From contig CM069608.1 of the NCBI GenBank assembly GCA_035771175.1, forward strand, positions 26,046,519 through 26,110,518: a DNA stretch of 64,000 nt, in the 5' to 3' direction. The DNA is from Paratinospora sagittata. Taxonomy: Eukaryota > Streptophyta > Magnoliopsida > Ranunculales > Menispermaceae. How positions within the stretch are numbered: the first letter of the stretch is position 1; each line of letters opens with the position of its first letter. Positions 44,096 through 56,668 of the stretch are shown piece after piece. The translations under genes were made by a program, and so were the position numbers. The notes under the pieces were generated by a model that searched no databases, was not told where the DNA came from, and was given only the letters and a program-made list of their open reading frames with translations.

Positions 44096-47000
44096 TGTGA
44101 CGCCCCTAAAATTATTTCATCTAGCCCATAACCCAATTGCATTTTGCCCAAACTCTATGTGTTGCCTTGATATGTTTGGTGTTTGTTTGATGGTTGTTTA
44201 ATGTTTGTATAATTGATGCTTGATAATGTATATAAATATGTGTACCATAAATTATATATGGGTCATGTTAAATTAAAGTATAATGCATATGTTATTATTT
44301 ATGCATAGGCCCATTAAACCATGAATTGATATGGGTTAGGATTGATTGAATAAAAGGATAAATGAGAATGAAAATTTGGTGTATTAAATGGATTGAACAT
44401 TTAAAATACATGGAAACATGAGATTGGTTAAAGTACATGTGGTTGGTATGGGTAGTATGAGACCAACACATGTGAAGGTTGGTGCATGAAAGTGGACAAG
44501 TGTCCCATGCCCACTTCTCTAATCCAAGAATGTGCTAGAAAGTGAGGTGAGTGGAGGAGAGAATCCAAGAATGTGCTAGAAAATGAGGTCAGTGGAGGAG
44601 AGAATCCAAGAATGTGCAGGAGAGAATCCAAGAATGTGCTAGAAAATGAGGTCAGTGGAGGAGAGAATCCAAGAATGTGCTAGAAAGTGAGGTGAGTGGT
44701 GGAGGGAATCAAGGAAGTGCTAGAAAGAGGTGAGTGGAGAGAAAGGAAAAAAGAAGAGAAAGAAAAGAAGAGAAAGGAAAGAAGAAGAGAAAGAAGGAGG
44801 GAGTTGTAGGAGGAAGATCTCTGCGACATTTTCATCAAAGAGCTGGATCTTTGGGATAAATGGTCAGATTGAGCTCAAACTTTTTCAGCAAGTTCGTAGC
44901 TTATGGTTATTCATTCTGGTCGGTGGAGATCTTGATCATCGGTTTTTTCAAAGAGATCTAACCTCTCAAACAAAGCTGGTCGGAAAATCTGGATTTCTCG
45001 CGCCGTTTCGCTCAAACTTCTAGATCTCTTTAATCTACCGTTGGATGGATATAAAATTTGGGTACGTAGTGTACAACTGATATTTCTAAATTATGAACAA
45101 TGGAGATCTTGATTAGAGGTTTTTTCTGAGAGATCTAACCTCTGAAACAAAGCTGGTCAAAAAGTCTGGATTTCTCGTGCCATTTCGCTAAAACATATAG
45201 ATCTCCTCAATCTACCGTTGGATGGATATCAAATTTGGGTATGTCGTTTATAACTGATACTTATGAATTATGAACGGTAGAGGTGTTTATTCATTTTGTA
45301 TTGTGTGTGATATAGTCATCTGAGTTTGAGTATTTGCAGCTGGAAAGGCGAAATTGTCTGATTAGAGATTTGATCATCAAAGATACTTATCTTTTTGGTC
45401 CACCGTGCATTGGGCTGATATTTGGACAGAAGGTTTGTTTCTTCACATACTTCAATCAGTACGGTTGATTTTGTGATTACATATTTCTGTTGGTAGATTG
45501 ATACATCTGAACAGAATACTAAATGAAGAATTGGTAGGGTTGCTTGTATTAGACCTAAATTGAGAATATGAACTTAGACCTTTCCAAATAGCTTGCATAT
45601 CAACTATGTTGACCTAGTTGTCATTGTTGATGAAACCATGATGCAAAATCAGTGATATACATGGCTGAACATGGTGACCTAGTGTAAATCGGCAATATGC
45701 CTAAGTATGAAAAATTTCATATTTTAGGGATTTTGATGCTCTTGGCCTAAAATCATTGAATTGATGCAACTTATGTTTAATTAAGCATGATTAGAGTTGA
45801 TTATGCTACTGATTTGGTGGTTGTGACCATATCATGGGTTAGGCCTACTTGTGATCAAGTGACCCAATTTGGGCATGTTTATGCCTAAGGAATTGAAAAT
45901 CAGTATTTTTGATTAATAGAATGGTTTATGTATGAAAACTATACATTAGAGGCCTAAGTCATGTGATTTGAGTTGAATGATGGGATTAGAAGAGATTTAG
46001 GCCTATTATTTATATGTGGGCTGATTTAGGGTTGATGTGTAATGTCTATGTGATTGAACATAGAAATTGATGTATGGTAGGATATTGATGTATGTTTCAG
46101 GATCTTGAATGGGTTGATTCGGTTTGGTGGTCGTGTGTGGTTAAATACTCTCGCGGGGCTTGGTTGTGAGTAGACTTCATTTATGATTATATCTTTTATG
46201 TCATCATATCACTTATATATTGTATGTTGAAAGCATGAATGTGTTCTAATGTTTTGAATAATGCATTGATTTGAGAAAACCTTATGACTTTGGTTGGGCC
46301 CATCTATCTGGCTAATAGGGGGACTTAACCTTGTCATAGGAGGGTTTTAGGAAAGGAAGAGATTGGGGTCAACTGTACGGTGAAATAGACGTGCACTAGT
46401 AACCCAAAATAAACATGATTGGGATCAACGGTACGGTGAAATAAACGTGCACTAGTAACCCAATGCATGTGGAATGTGGATCCAAATTGATAAGCTTTTA
46501 CTTGCATCGAACTTATTATAAATGCTTGATATCTATATGTTATGAGCTTTTAATCATGCTACACATTGACATGCATACATGATATTTATTGATGAGTATT
46601 GATAGCATATTTGAATTCTATTCACTGGGCACCGTTGGCTCACCCTCATTTTCCTCTTTCAGGTCCTTCTGTCCCGAATAAGGGCAAAGGAGTAGTTATA
46701 TCTTGAGGGTCTTGCCTGCGAGAGAATCCAAAGCCTCGATGTGAGTTAAGAGGCATTTTGATTGAATTGTGTTTTAAATTATGAAGTATTATATTTTGGA
46801 TTATGTAATTATAATACTTACCACATTGTAGTATGGGTGAGTTGGGACTTGTTGGATAGACCATGTGGGCATATGACGATTTTTATTTGTACCCACAATT
46901 TTGGACTTTATGTGTATGTCAATTTTAATGGACTGTAGGGATTATGATTTTATTTATGGATCATTTTTATGGACTATCTCTTGTCTTGGATGATTAATAC

Positions 47001-47182
47001 GGTGGGTAATTTTGTTTAGTACCTTTTGAGATTATGTCGTTGTTTGAGATAAGGCTCGTAGGGTCTCAACCACCTCACGGGAGTTGAGGAGTGGTCGGAG
47101 ATGCCTACACCGGGCGTCCCGCCCCGGCATTCCGCACGCCATTCCTTGCGGGGTTGATGGTCCGGGGCGCGGGGTCACCACA
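44096..47182 (+). repeat. 5' LTR of element B
   Basis: TGTGACGCCCC ... GGTCACCACA. Contains about five units of a 41-bp repeat (GAATCCAAGAATGTGCTAGA, 44518-44720), a purine-rich AGAAAGGAAAA tract, and two diverged copies of a roughly 180-bp block (about 44920-45060 and 45100-45240; AGATCTAACCTCT(C/G)AAACAA). The frames seen in it arise from these repeats. Confidence 0.95.
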
Positions 47183-47184
47183 GT

Positions 47185-47197
47185 TGGTATCAGAGCC
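47185..47197 (+). other. Primer binding site of element B
   Basis: TGGTATCAGAGCC, two bases after the LTR end; perfect tRNA-Met type. Confidence 0.95.
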
Positions 47198-47414
47198 TGA
47201 TTTTACTAGGTTTAGTCTATGTATTGGGCTTAGATGACTTTGACCTAGGAATTGGGTGAGAGATTTAGGTGATTAAAAAGCTTAAAGGAACTAACTTAAA
47301 AGCCTTACTATCATATTTTGTGTGTATTATATGATATCGGTAGTTATGAGGCTTTGTTAATGCTTTAAATTCTTTAATGTGTGATGGTTGCTCGTATTTC
47401 TACTTCTCAGTGTC

Positions 47415-48660
47415 ATGAGGAGGAGCGAGAGATTGGGACAGCCACACACAGGGCCATCCGATGATGACCGGATGGGGAGGATGGAGGAGATCATTCAGGC
47501 ACAGGGCCGCTTGATGGCAACCCAGACTTCACAGATACAGGCGTTAGTGCAGCAGGTTGAGGCTATTGCGCGACAGTCACCTCAAACGATACCTCAGGAG
47601 GCAGGCACTAGTGGGGCCGAGGCTAGTGGAGTTGCAGGGGCAGCAGGACCTCAAATGGCTGTACCTCAGCCTATGCCTACACCTGCTCCTATTGTTGTGG
47701 AGAACCCCACTGATCGGCGGATCAGACTGCTAGAGAAGTTCATGAAGCTAAAGCCTAAGGAATTCACTGGTGGGGTTGACTTGAAGAAAGCCGAAGATTG
47801 GTTAAAGAATGTCGAGAAGATCAGTCGCTTTTTAGAGCTTGACGAGGAGTCTCAGGTCCTATGTGTTGCTCACACACTGGAGAGTGATGCAGAGGACTGG
47901 TGGCTTTCAGTGTTGGATACACAGGGGGCAGTGAAGAGTTGGGACACCTTCAAACGGTTGTTTTTACAGGCTTACGTTCCAGAGACTGAGAGATAGGCTA
48001 AACAACTCGAGCTCAGATTTAGGCAGCTCACAGTTTATGCCCCTGGGTTAGTTCAGACGCCGAGTGACAAGATTATGAGGTTTTCTTTGAACCTAAGGCC
48101 TGCGATCCGACAGGCCTCGTCTGTGACGAAGATGACTGATTTTACCACAGTGGTCCAGAGGGCCAAACAGTATGAGTTGGCTGAGCGGGTTGATGGTATG
48201 TTTACACGAGTAGCTCCAGGTGAACCGACTTCACAAGCAGAGTCTGGGGGACAGTTCCAGACACCGTGGAAGAAGGGAAGATGGGAAAGGAAGAGATAGT
48301 TTTATGGAAGAGCACAGTCTGATGGTGCTCAGAGTAAGGCATCCCAGGTTCAGACTGGTATGATGGCCTCACCAGTGGTTTCCTCTCCTGTTCCGATTCC
48401 TATTCAGGCACCGAGTGCACCGAGACCCCCATTCCCACAGACTGTTGGCCGAGGCAGAGGAAGAGGCCGAGGAAGTTATGTGACGACATCTCAGACTGGG
48501 TCATTTGCGCCCAGGGCTCCATTCTTATGTTTTCATTGTGGGCAGGCTGGGCATAGGAAGCTCGAGTGTTCGAATTTTCAGAGAGCTCAGGGATTTGTGC
48601 AGCAGTCCAGTGCCAGAGAGACAACGAAGGCAGCTACTGAGCCAGACCCGACAGCATCCA
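47415..48660 (+). pseudogene. Element B gag with zinc knuckle
   Basis: ATG 47415 (MRRSERLGQP). A Gln-rich helix, then LKPKEFTGGVDLKKAEDWL, AEDWWLSVLDTQGAVKSWD and FKRLFLQAYVPE of the gag core. Zinc knuckle CFHCGQAGHRKLEC at 48528-48569, preceded by a Gly/Arg-rich GRGRGRGRGSY stretch. Two TAG stops (47994, 48297) lie in the frame, each consistent with a CAG Gln codon changed by one C-to-T. The frame is shared with the following protease. Confidence 0.9.
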
Positions 48661-50614
48661 GGACTTTGGTGGAAGGTACTCTTATTATTAGTGGTACTTC
48701 TATGCATGTATTATTTGATGCTGGTTCTACATTATCATTCATATCTGGACGTATGGTAGATAGTTTGCATTTGACTCCCATTAGGGCTAGTACATGGTTA
48801 GTGGTGAGTACTGTAGTTGGGAAAAGGATCTACCCGAACATGATCTGTAGCCAGTGTGTGGTTCAGATTGGTGATGTTGAGATGCCTATTGATTTTCGAG
48901 TCCTAGAGTTTTTAGAGTTTGATGCAATTCTAGGGATGGATTGGCTCGCGGCTTATCATGCAGTTGTCGACTGTTTTGCGAAGAGAATCATTTTTCAGAT
49001 CCTCGGACACCCAGTGTTTACACTACAGGGTAGAGCTTCAGACCAGACAGTCACAAGGGGTAGATTTGTGACTGATGGAGATAGGGAGATTTTGGCTGGG
49101 TTAGTGCCTGATGAAGAAGAGACTAGTGAGGTGATACTTGAGGATATTGCCATTGTTAGGGACTTTACAGATGTGTTCCCTGTGGATCTTCCAGGATTAC
49201 CACCGAAGCGAGAGATTGATTTCATTATTGAACTAGTCCCTGGCACGAAGCCTATCTCCATGGCACCATATAGAATGGCGCCAGCCGAGTTGAGAGAGTT
49301 GCAGAAATAGCTCGAGGAGTTATTGGCTAAGGGCTTTATTTGCCCGAGCGTGTCACCCTGGGAAGCTCTAGTTCTTTTTGTGAAAAAGAAAGATGGGAGC
49401 TTGCGGTTGTGCATCGACTATCGCCAATTGAATAGAGTGACCATCAAGAACAAATATCCTCTCCCAAGGATTGATGACTTGTTTGATCAGTTGAGGGGAG
49501 CGAGGTATTTTCCGAAGATTATTTGCGCTCTGGGTATCATCAGCTGAGGATCAGGGAGGAGGATGTGCCTAAGACAGCATTCAGAACCCGCTATGGACAT
49601 TATGAGTTCCTTGTGATGCCATTTGGTGTGACTAATGCGCCGGCGATGTTCATGGACCTGATGCAGAGGGTCTTTAGGCAGTATCTGGATAAGTTTGTCA
49701 TCGTCTTCATTGATGACATATTGGTGTATTCCAAGACTCAGGCTGAGCATGAAGAACAACTTAGAGTGACCTTGCAAACTCTGAAAGAGCATAGGCTATA
49801 TGCAAAGCTGAGCAAGTGCTAGTTTTGGATCACCGAAGTGAAGTTCTTAGGTCATGTGGTGAGTTCTGAGGGGATTTCAGTTGATCCGTCTAAGGTTGAA
49901 GCCATTATCAGTTGGCCTAGGCCTACCACAGTGACCGAGATCAGAAGCTTTCTTGGGTTAGCTGGTTACTATAGGAGATTCGTTCAGGGATTATCCAAGA
50001 TAGCTACACCTATGACTAGGCTCACCCAGAAAGATGTGTCCTTTGTATGGACCGAGGAGTGTGAGAATGCCTTTTTAGAGCTGAAGAAAAGATTGACATC
50101 TACGCCAGTGTTGATTTTGCCAGAGCCTGATCAGGAGTTGGTTATCTATACCGATGCCTCTCGTATTGGCTTGGGTTGCGTGTTGATGCAGAAGGATAGG
50201 GTCATTGCTTATGCATCGAGGCAGTTGAAGGTGCATGAAAAGAACTACCCTGTTCATGACTTAGAACTGGCCGCAGTGGTTTTTGCTTTGAAGATTTCGA
50301 GGCATTATCTCTATGGTGAGAGATTCACTTTGTATTCTGACCATAAGAGCCTCAAGTACTTGTTCTCTCAGAAGGAATTGGACATGAGGCAGAGAAGGTG
50401 GTTAGAGCTTCTCAAAGACTATGATTTTACATTGGAATACCACCCAGGTAAAGCCAATGTAGTGGCTGATGCGTTGAGCAGGAAGCGGGTAGAGACAGTT
50501 ATGGTAGCACGTCAGATGTCTCATGAGTGGAGACTACTTGAGGCGGCTACGGTTATGAGTATATGTGCTACCCCTTCAGATCAGATTGCGATATGTGCTC
50601 AAATGAGAGCTTAG
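48661..50614 (+). pseudogene. Element B protease, reverse transcriptase and RNase H
   Basis: Protease: VLFDAGSTLSFI, with DAG in place of DSG/DTG (48717). AILGMDWL ends it. Reverse transcriptase: [44 protein letters not shown] (Asp-Asp at 49712-49717, intact). A one-base deletion at about 49520 moves the frame; TAG at 49308 and 49820. RNase [54 protein letters not shown] at 50612 ends this segment. All motifs but the protease triplet are as in active Tekay elements. Confidence 0.9.
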
Positions 50615-51892
50615 CCTACACAAGTCCAGGAGGTAATTGACCAACAGAGACTTGACGTTGATCATGGGATGTACAAGTCTTGGGCTGAGAGCAGTGATTT
50701 TACTGATTGGCACTTGTCATCTGATGGTGCCTTGAGATTTAGGAGACGTTTATGGGTTCCCGCAGATCCACGACTCAGACAGAGTGTTCTCCAAGAGGCT
50801 CACAGATCTCATTATGCTATTCATCCTGGCGGAACCAAGATGTATCATGATATGAAAAGAATGTATTGGTGGCCCGACATGAATAGAGAGATAGCGCAGT
50901 TCATTCAGAGGTGTGAGATCTGTCAAAGAGTCAAAGCTGAGCATCAGAGGCCTAGAGGGCAGATGCAACCGCTTGCCATTCCTGAGTGGAAATGGGAGCA
51001 CGTCACTATGGACTTTGTTGTGGGATTACCCAACACCCCGAGGAGACATAACGTTGTTTGGGTTATTATTGATCGCTTGACCAAGTCCGCTCACTTTCTA
51101 CCGGTGAACACTAGGGATTCTATGGACAAGCTGAGCAGACTCTATATCCTTCGAGCTTGTGTCCTTAAGTCCAGTGGTAACTGGGAGGAGTACATACATC
51201 TGTGTGAGGTCGCGTACAACAACATCTATCAGTCCAGTATTGGCATGGCTCCTTTTGAGGCATTGTATGGTCGACCCTGTAGATCTCCGATCTGTTGGAC
51301 AGAGGTAGGGGATGTTGCGGTGATGGGACCAGAGTTTGTACAAGAACACACAGAGAAGATTAAAAGGATCAAGCATAATATGAAAGTTGCCCAAGACAGG
51401 CAGAAGAGTTACACTGATGCCAAGCGGAAGACTGTAGAGTTCGAGGTGGGTGACCAAGTTTTATTGAAGGTCTCACCTCAGAAGGGCCAAACTAGATTTG
51501 GGATAAAAGGAAAACTCGCTCCGAGATTTATTGGGCCGTTCGAGGTTTTAGAACAAATTGGCCCCGTCGCTTACCGATTAGCCTTACCACCTCAGTTAGC
51601 AGCAGTCCACAATGTCTTTCATGTGTCAATGTTGAGAGTGTACAAGAGTGATTTTGATCACGTCTTGGACTGGAGGAACATTGAACTGAGGCAGGATGTG
51701 ACTTATGATGAGGAACCTATTCAGATACTTGACCGGAAGGTCCAGAGGTTACGTAATCGCGAGATTCCGATGGTTAAGGTGAGATGGCAGTTCCATGGCG
51801 AAGAGCAGGTTACTTGGGAGCGTGAGGACTACATGATGGAGCACTTTGCCGAGTTCATGGGCTTAGGTAATTTCTTAACCTTAAAACTTTGA
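50615..51892 (+). pseudogene. Element B integrase with chromodomain-like tail; catalytic core deleted
   Basis: Zinc finger [17 protein letters not shown] and [10 protein letters not shown]; first catalytic Asp in MDFVVGLP; then [12 protein letters not shown]. Directly after LSRLYI (about 51148) comes [14 protein letters not shown], so roughly 60-65 residues that normally hold the SDRDPRF block (second Asp) and the HPQTDGQSER block (Glu) are missing without loss of frame. The C-terminal part ([28 protein letters not shown]) and a chromodomain-like end ([20 protein letters not shown], 51717-51790) are open to the natural TGA. This copy cannot supply integrase. Confidence 0.9.
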
Positions 51893-51921
51893 GGACGAAG
51901 TTCAGTCTAAGGTGGGTGTGA

Positions 51922-54913
51922 TGTGACGCCCCGAAAATTATTTCATCTAGCCCATAACCCAATTGCATTTTGCCCAAACTCTATGTGTTGCCTTGATATG
52001 TTTGGTGTTTGTTTGATGGTTGTTTAATGTTTGTATAATTGATGCTTGATAATGTATATAAATATGTGTATCATAAATTATATATGGGTCATGTTAAATT
52101 AAAGTATAATGCATATGTTATTATTTATGCATGGGCCCATTAAACCATGAATTGATATGGGTTAGGATTGATTGAATAAAAGGATAAATGAGAATGAAAA
52201 TTTGGTGTATTAAATAGATTGAACATTTAAAATACATGGAAACATGAGATTGGTTAAAGTACATGTGGTTGCTATGGGTAGTATGAGACCAACACATGTG
52301 AAGGTTGGTGCATGAAAGTGGACAAGTGTCCCATGCCCACTTCTCTAATCCAAGAATGTGCTAGAAAGTGAGGTGAGTGGAGGAGAGAATCCAAGAATGT
52401 GCTAGAAAATGAGGTGAGTGGAGGAGATAATCCAAGAATGTGCAAGAAAGTGAGGTGAGTGGATGAGGGAATCAAGGAAGCGCTAGAAAGAGGTGAGTGG
52501 AGAGAAAGGAAAAAAGAAGAGAAAGAAAAGAAGAGAAAGGAAAGAAGAAGAGAAAGAAGGAGGGAGTGGCAGGAGAAAGATCTCTGCGACATTTTCATCA
52601 AAGAGCAGGATCTTTGGGATAAATGGTCAGATTGAGCTCAAAATTTTTCAGCAAGTTCGTAGCTTATGGTTATTCATTCTGGTCGGTGGAGATCAGAAGT
52701 TTCGTCTAAGAGATCTAACCTCTCAAACAAAGCTGGTCGGAAAATCTGGATTTCTCGCGCCGTTTTGCTCAAACTTCTAGATCTCTTTAATCTACCGTTT
52801 GATGGATATAAAATCTGCATTCTGAACGGTGCAGATCTTGATTAGAGGTTTTGTCTGAGAGATCTAACCTCTGAAACAAAGCTGGTCGGAAAGTCTAGAT
52901 TTCTCGTGCCGTTTTGCTAAAACTTATAGATCTCCTCAATCTACCGTTGGATGGATATAAAATTTGGGTATTTAGTTTATAACAGATACTTATGTATTAT
53001 GAACGGTGGAGATGTTTATTAGTTTAGTATTTTGTGTGATATAATCATCTGAGTTTAAGTATTTGCAGCTGGAAATGAGAAATTGTCTGATTAGAGACCT
53101 GTTCATCAAAGATACTTATCATTTTGGTCCACCGTTGGATTGGGCTGATATTTGGACAGAAGGTTTGTTTCCTCACATACTTTTATCAGTACGGTTGATT
53201 TTGTGATTACGTATTTCTGTTGGTAGATTGATACATCTGAACAGAATACTAAATGAAGAATTGGTAGGGTTGCTTGTATTAGACCTAAATTGAGAATATG
53301 AACTTAGACCTTTCCAAATAGCTTGCATATCAACGATGTTGACCTAGTTGTCATTGTTGATGAAACCATGATGCAAAATCCGTGATATACATGGCTGAAC
53401 ATGGTGACCTAGTGTAAATCGGCAATATGGCCTAAGTATGGAAAATTTCATATTTTAGGGATTTTGATGCTCTTGGCCTAAAATCATTGAATTGATGCAA
53501 CTTATGTTTAATTAAGCATGATTAGAGTTGATTATGCTACTGATTTGGTGGTTGTGACCATATCATGGGTTAGGCCTACTTGTGATCAAGTGACCCAATT
53601 TGGGCATGTTTATGCCTAAGGAATTGAAAATCAGTATTTTTGATTAATAGAATGGTTTATGTATGAGAACTATGCATTAGAGGCCTAAGTCATGTGATTT
53701 GAGTTGAATGATGGGATTAGATGGGATTTAGGCCTATTATTTATATGTGGGCTGATTTAGGGTTGATGTGTAATGTCTATGTGATTGAACATAGAAATTG
53801 ATGTATGGTAGGATATTGATGTATGTTTCAGGATCTTGAATGGGTTGATTCGGTTTGGTGGTCGTGTGTGGTTAAATACTCTCGCGAGGCTTGGTTGTGA
53901 GTAGACTTCATTTATGATTATATCTTTTATGTCATCATATCACTTATATATTGTATGTTGAAAGCATGAATGTGTTCTAATGTTTTGAATGATGCATTTA
54001 TTTGAGAAAACCTTATGACTTTGGTTGAGCCCATCTATCTGGCTAATAGGGGGACTTAACCTTGTCATAGGAGGGTTTTAGGAAAGGAAGAGATTGGGGT
54101 CAACTGTACGGTGAAATAAACGTGCACTAGTAACCCAAAATAAACATGATTGGGATCAACGGTACGGTGAAATAAACGTGCACTAGTAACCCAATGCATG
54201 TGGAATGTGGATCCAAATTGATAAGCTTTTACTTGCATCGAACTTATTATAAATGCTTGATATCTATATGTTATGAGCTTTTAATCATGCTACATATTGA
54301 CATGCATACATGATATTTATTGATGAGTATTGATAGCATATTTGAATTCTATTCACTGGGCACCGTTGGCTCATCCTCATTTTCCTCTTTCAGGTCCTTC
54401 TGTCCCGAATAAGGGCAAAGGAGTAGTTACATCTTGAGGGCCTTGCCTGCGAGAGAATCCAAAGCCTCGATGTGAGTTAAGAGGCATTTTGATTGAATTG
54501 TGTTTTAAATTATGAAGTATTATATTTTGGATTATGTAATTATAATACTTACCACATTGTAGTATGGGTGAGTTGGGACTTGTTGGATAGACCATGTGGG
54601 CATATGACAATTTTTATTTGTACCCACAATATTGGACTTTATGTGTATGTCAATTTTAATGCACTGTAGGGATTATGATTTTATTTATGGATCATTTTTA
54701 TGGACTATCTCTTATCTTGGATGATTAATACGGTGGGTAATTTTGTTTAGTACCTTTTGATATTATGTCGTTGTTTGAGATAAGGCTCGTAGGGTCTCAA
54801 CCACCTCACGGGAGTTGAGGAGTGGTCGGAGATGCCTACGCCGGGCGTCCCGCCCCGGCATTCCGCACGCCATTCCTTGTGGGGTTGATGGTCCGGGGCG
54901 CGGGGTCGCCACA
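51922..54913 (+). repeat. 3' LTR of element B
   Basis: TGTGACGCCCC ... GGTCGCCACA. Compared with the 5' LTR it has fewer 41-bp units (about 52346-52480) and a short deletion in the 180-bp duplicated block (about 52810). Otherwise nearly the same. Confidence 0.95.
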
Positions 54914-54918
54914 CCAGC
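54914..54918. repeat. Right TSD of element B (CCAGC)
   Basis: Second copy of the 5-bp duplication, followed by the resumed 3' ORF of E. Confidence 0.95.
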
Positions 54919-55155
54919 GCCCTCCACCACCATCTATTAAGCAAATGTTAGAATCTTCTAAGGACTAATCCGACTCCATTTGCTCTCCATGGTTTCATGA
55001 TGTTGAGGATTCCACTGGTGACAGTGCCATTCAGGGACCATACATGACCTACCCTGAACTAGCAAAAGATGACACCGGCAGTGAATCTCAAGTTGATAAC
55101 CATCATGACTACTTAAACTGATTTCGAGGGCGAAATCCTTTTAAGGAGAGTAGAG
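54919..55155 (+). pseudogene. 3' ORF of element E, end, and polypurine tract
   Basis: Continues the peptide cut at 44095 (RPPPPSIKQMLESSKD, then acidic MTYPELAKDDTGSESQ to a TGA at about 55120). A purine-rich AAGGAGAGTAGAG (55143-55155) immediately before the LTR is the polypurine tract. Confidence 0.5.
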
Positions 55156-56668
55156 TGTAATATCCTAGGATTGCACAAAAGAAAAATTGGGTACCTGCCC
55201 GAACGTTCAAGCGCAACTCCCAAACGTTCAGGCGCAACGCCCGAACGTTCAAGTGCGTGCCTGAATGTTCAGGCGCAATACCCGAACGTTCTGGGGCATG
55301 CCCGAACGTTCAGGTGCAACGAGCAAACATTCAGGCGCATGCCCGACCGTTCAGGCGCCAAAAATTTCTATATAAGGAACCCTCCTCATTTCTCATTCCT
55401 CACACCAAATCACCTTCTCTTGTGATTTTCTTCTCTTTTCCACTCATTCTGAGTTTTTAATCTTTTTAGACTATCTGTTCGAGACTCTCGATGTGGTACA
55501 ACGAAGTTCTGTCCGGAGGAAAGCGCTAGATCTGAAAGAAGAAGTTCTTATCTGAAGGTGGGGAACAAAACATAGGTTTGCGTATTTTATAACTTTTATT
55601 AAAGTTTACATTCATTTATTATTATGTCTACCATTCATTTATACAGCATTATTTCGTATAACGTTCATATTGTTATATTTATACCTGTATGTTTGGAGTT
55701 CATGTATTACACTGTTATAATGTCAGATTTGTGGTCAATCTGGCTCAACTAGACTCAGTCTTGTCCTCAGTAACTTTAAATAGTGAATGGGAGGCAGCGG
55801 GCTGCTCTAGGCAATTGGTATTTAAGTAGACTTTGTGTCTCACCTCTCAACTGGGGACTGATCTAGTTGGTCTTATTGAAAGCTATCAGCTTATACAAGT
55901 AATATTGAATTTTCTAACCTTGCACGTCGCGATACCAACCCTGATAAGGATCACCAGACGTTGCCAAAGTCAGTCTAAATGTTAAGAAAAGATCATACCA
56001 GTAGACTAGACCAGTTCATGCATTGGCATCCTACATATCACCACCTAGGGACGTATGTGGTTTATGACTCAGAATAGTTAGGAGCATTGCTCACTATTCA
56101 TTATATTTCTCTGGAAAGGGACGTACAATGAGAACCAGGCTACGCCTAGGGAGGGACATTTGTACGTGAATCCAGAGCATCGTTCCTGAGGAGGGACGTA
56201 CAATGAGAACCTGGCTACGCCTGGGGAAGGACATCTGTACGTGAACTCTGGCGATGTACGTTCATCAAATCATTATGAAACGGTGTCATGCATACATACA
56301 TATTGATTGATTATGATGCTTTGATGTGTATTTAAGAAATTTGATTATGAAGTATGCTTTATTAATTGTTATACTCACGAACTATTTTACCCACTGAGCG
56401 CGTTAAGCTCACTCCATTATTGTCCAATTTTTCACAGGAAATTAGGGTGGACTGGGTGCAGGTTTATGGGGCCCACATTTTGTACCCTTTGTATTATTCA
56501 TTAGGGGTGTTAGGGAGAATGTTCCCCTAACCATTTCATGTACAAATTATATTCTGAAATTAATGAAATCAGACTTGTACTATTTTATATTTCCGTTGCG
56601 TACTCTGTTATTACCATTGTGATAATTCCAAATGCGCGCCCGTCCGCGAGTGTACCGCCGGTTTAGGC
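55156..56668 (+). repeat. 3' LTR of element E, lacking its last 21 bases
   Basis: TGTAATATCC at 55156 through GCCGGTTTAGGC at 56668; the 5' LTR continues for 21 more bases to GGGTGTAACA. Contains eight palindrome units (55200-55360; four exact GAACGTTC) and TATA box TCTATATAAGG (55367-55377). Confidence 0.85.
55200..55377 (+). promoter_or_regulatory. 3' LTR palindrome array (eight units) and TATA box
   Basis: Units GAACGTTC, AAACGTTC, GAACGTTC, GAATGTTC, GAACGTTC, GAACGTTC, AAACATTC and GACCGTTC at about 20-bp spacing, ending just before TCTATATAAGG. The open frames reported over it are repeat artefacts. Confidence 0.6.

Larger units (their letters stand above)
44096..54913 (+). mobile_element. 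Element B: complete young Tekay chromovirus (10.8 kb)
   Basis: LTRs 44096-47182 (3087 bp) and 51922-54913 (2992 bp), primer site 47185-47197, gag-pol in essentially one frame 47415-51892 with chromodomain-like end, purine-rich tract (AAGGTGGGTG, 51909-51919) before the 3' LTR, and a perfect 5-bp TSD. The LTRs are nearly identical apart from tandem-repeat length changes, so insertion is the most recent event in this stack. Coding is broken by five TAG codons, one single-base deletion and an in-frame integrase deletion. Confidence 0.95.
34642..56668 (+). mobile_element. Element E: Tekay-type chromovirus with extra ORFs, hosting element B
   Basis: Structure: 5' LTR 34642-36060, primer site 36066, repeat-rich leader, extra 5' ORF 36728-38307, hairpin module, gag-pol with C-terminal chromodomain 39110-43689, a 3' ORF from 43786 that is split by B, polypurine tract and 3' LTR 55156-56668. 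Without B it is about 11.2 kb. The chromodomain (QILDRKTQELRRRSIPLVKV then WELE) and gag-pol order define the Tekay clade. It lies in the gag of C. The 3' LTR lacks its last 21 bases and no TSD is found. Confidence 0.85.

Noticed and set aside
47994..47996. TAG in gag of B as a programmed readthrough stop
   Set aside because: The following bases do not match the CARYYA readthrough context, and four further TAG codons occur in the same frame; decay is simpler.
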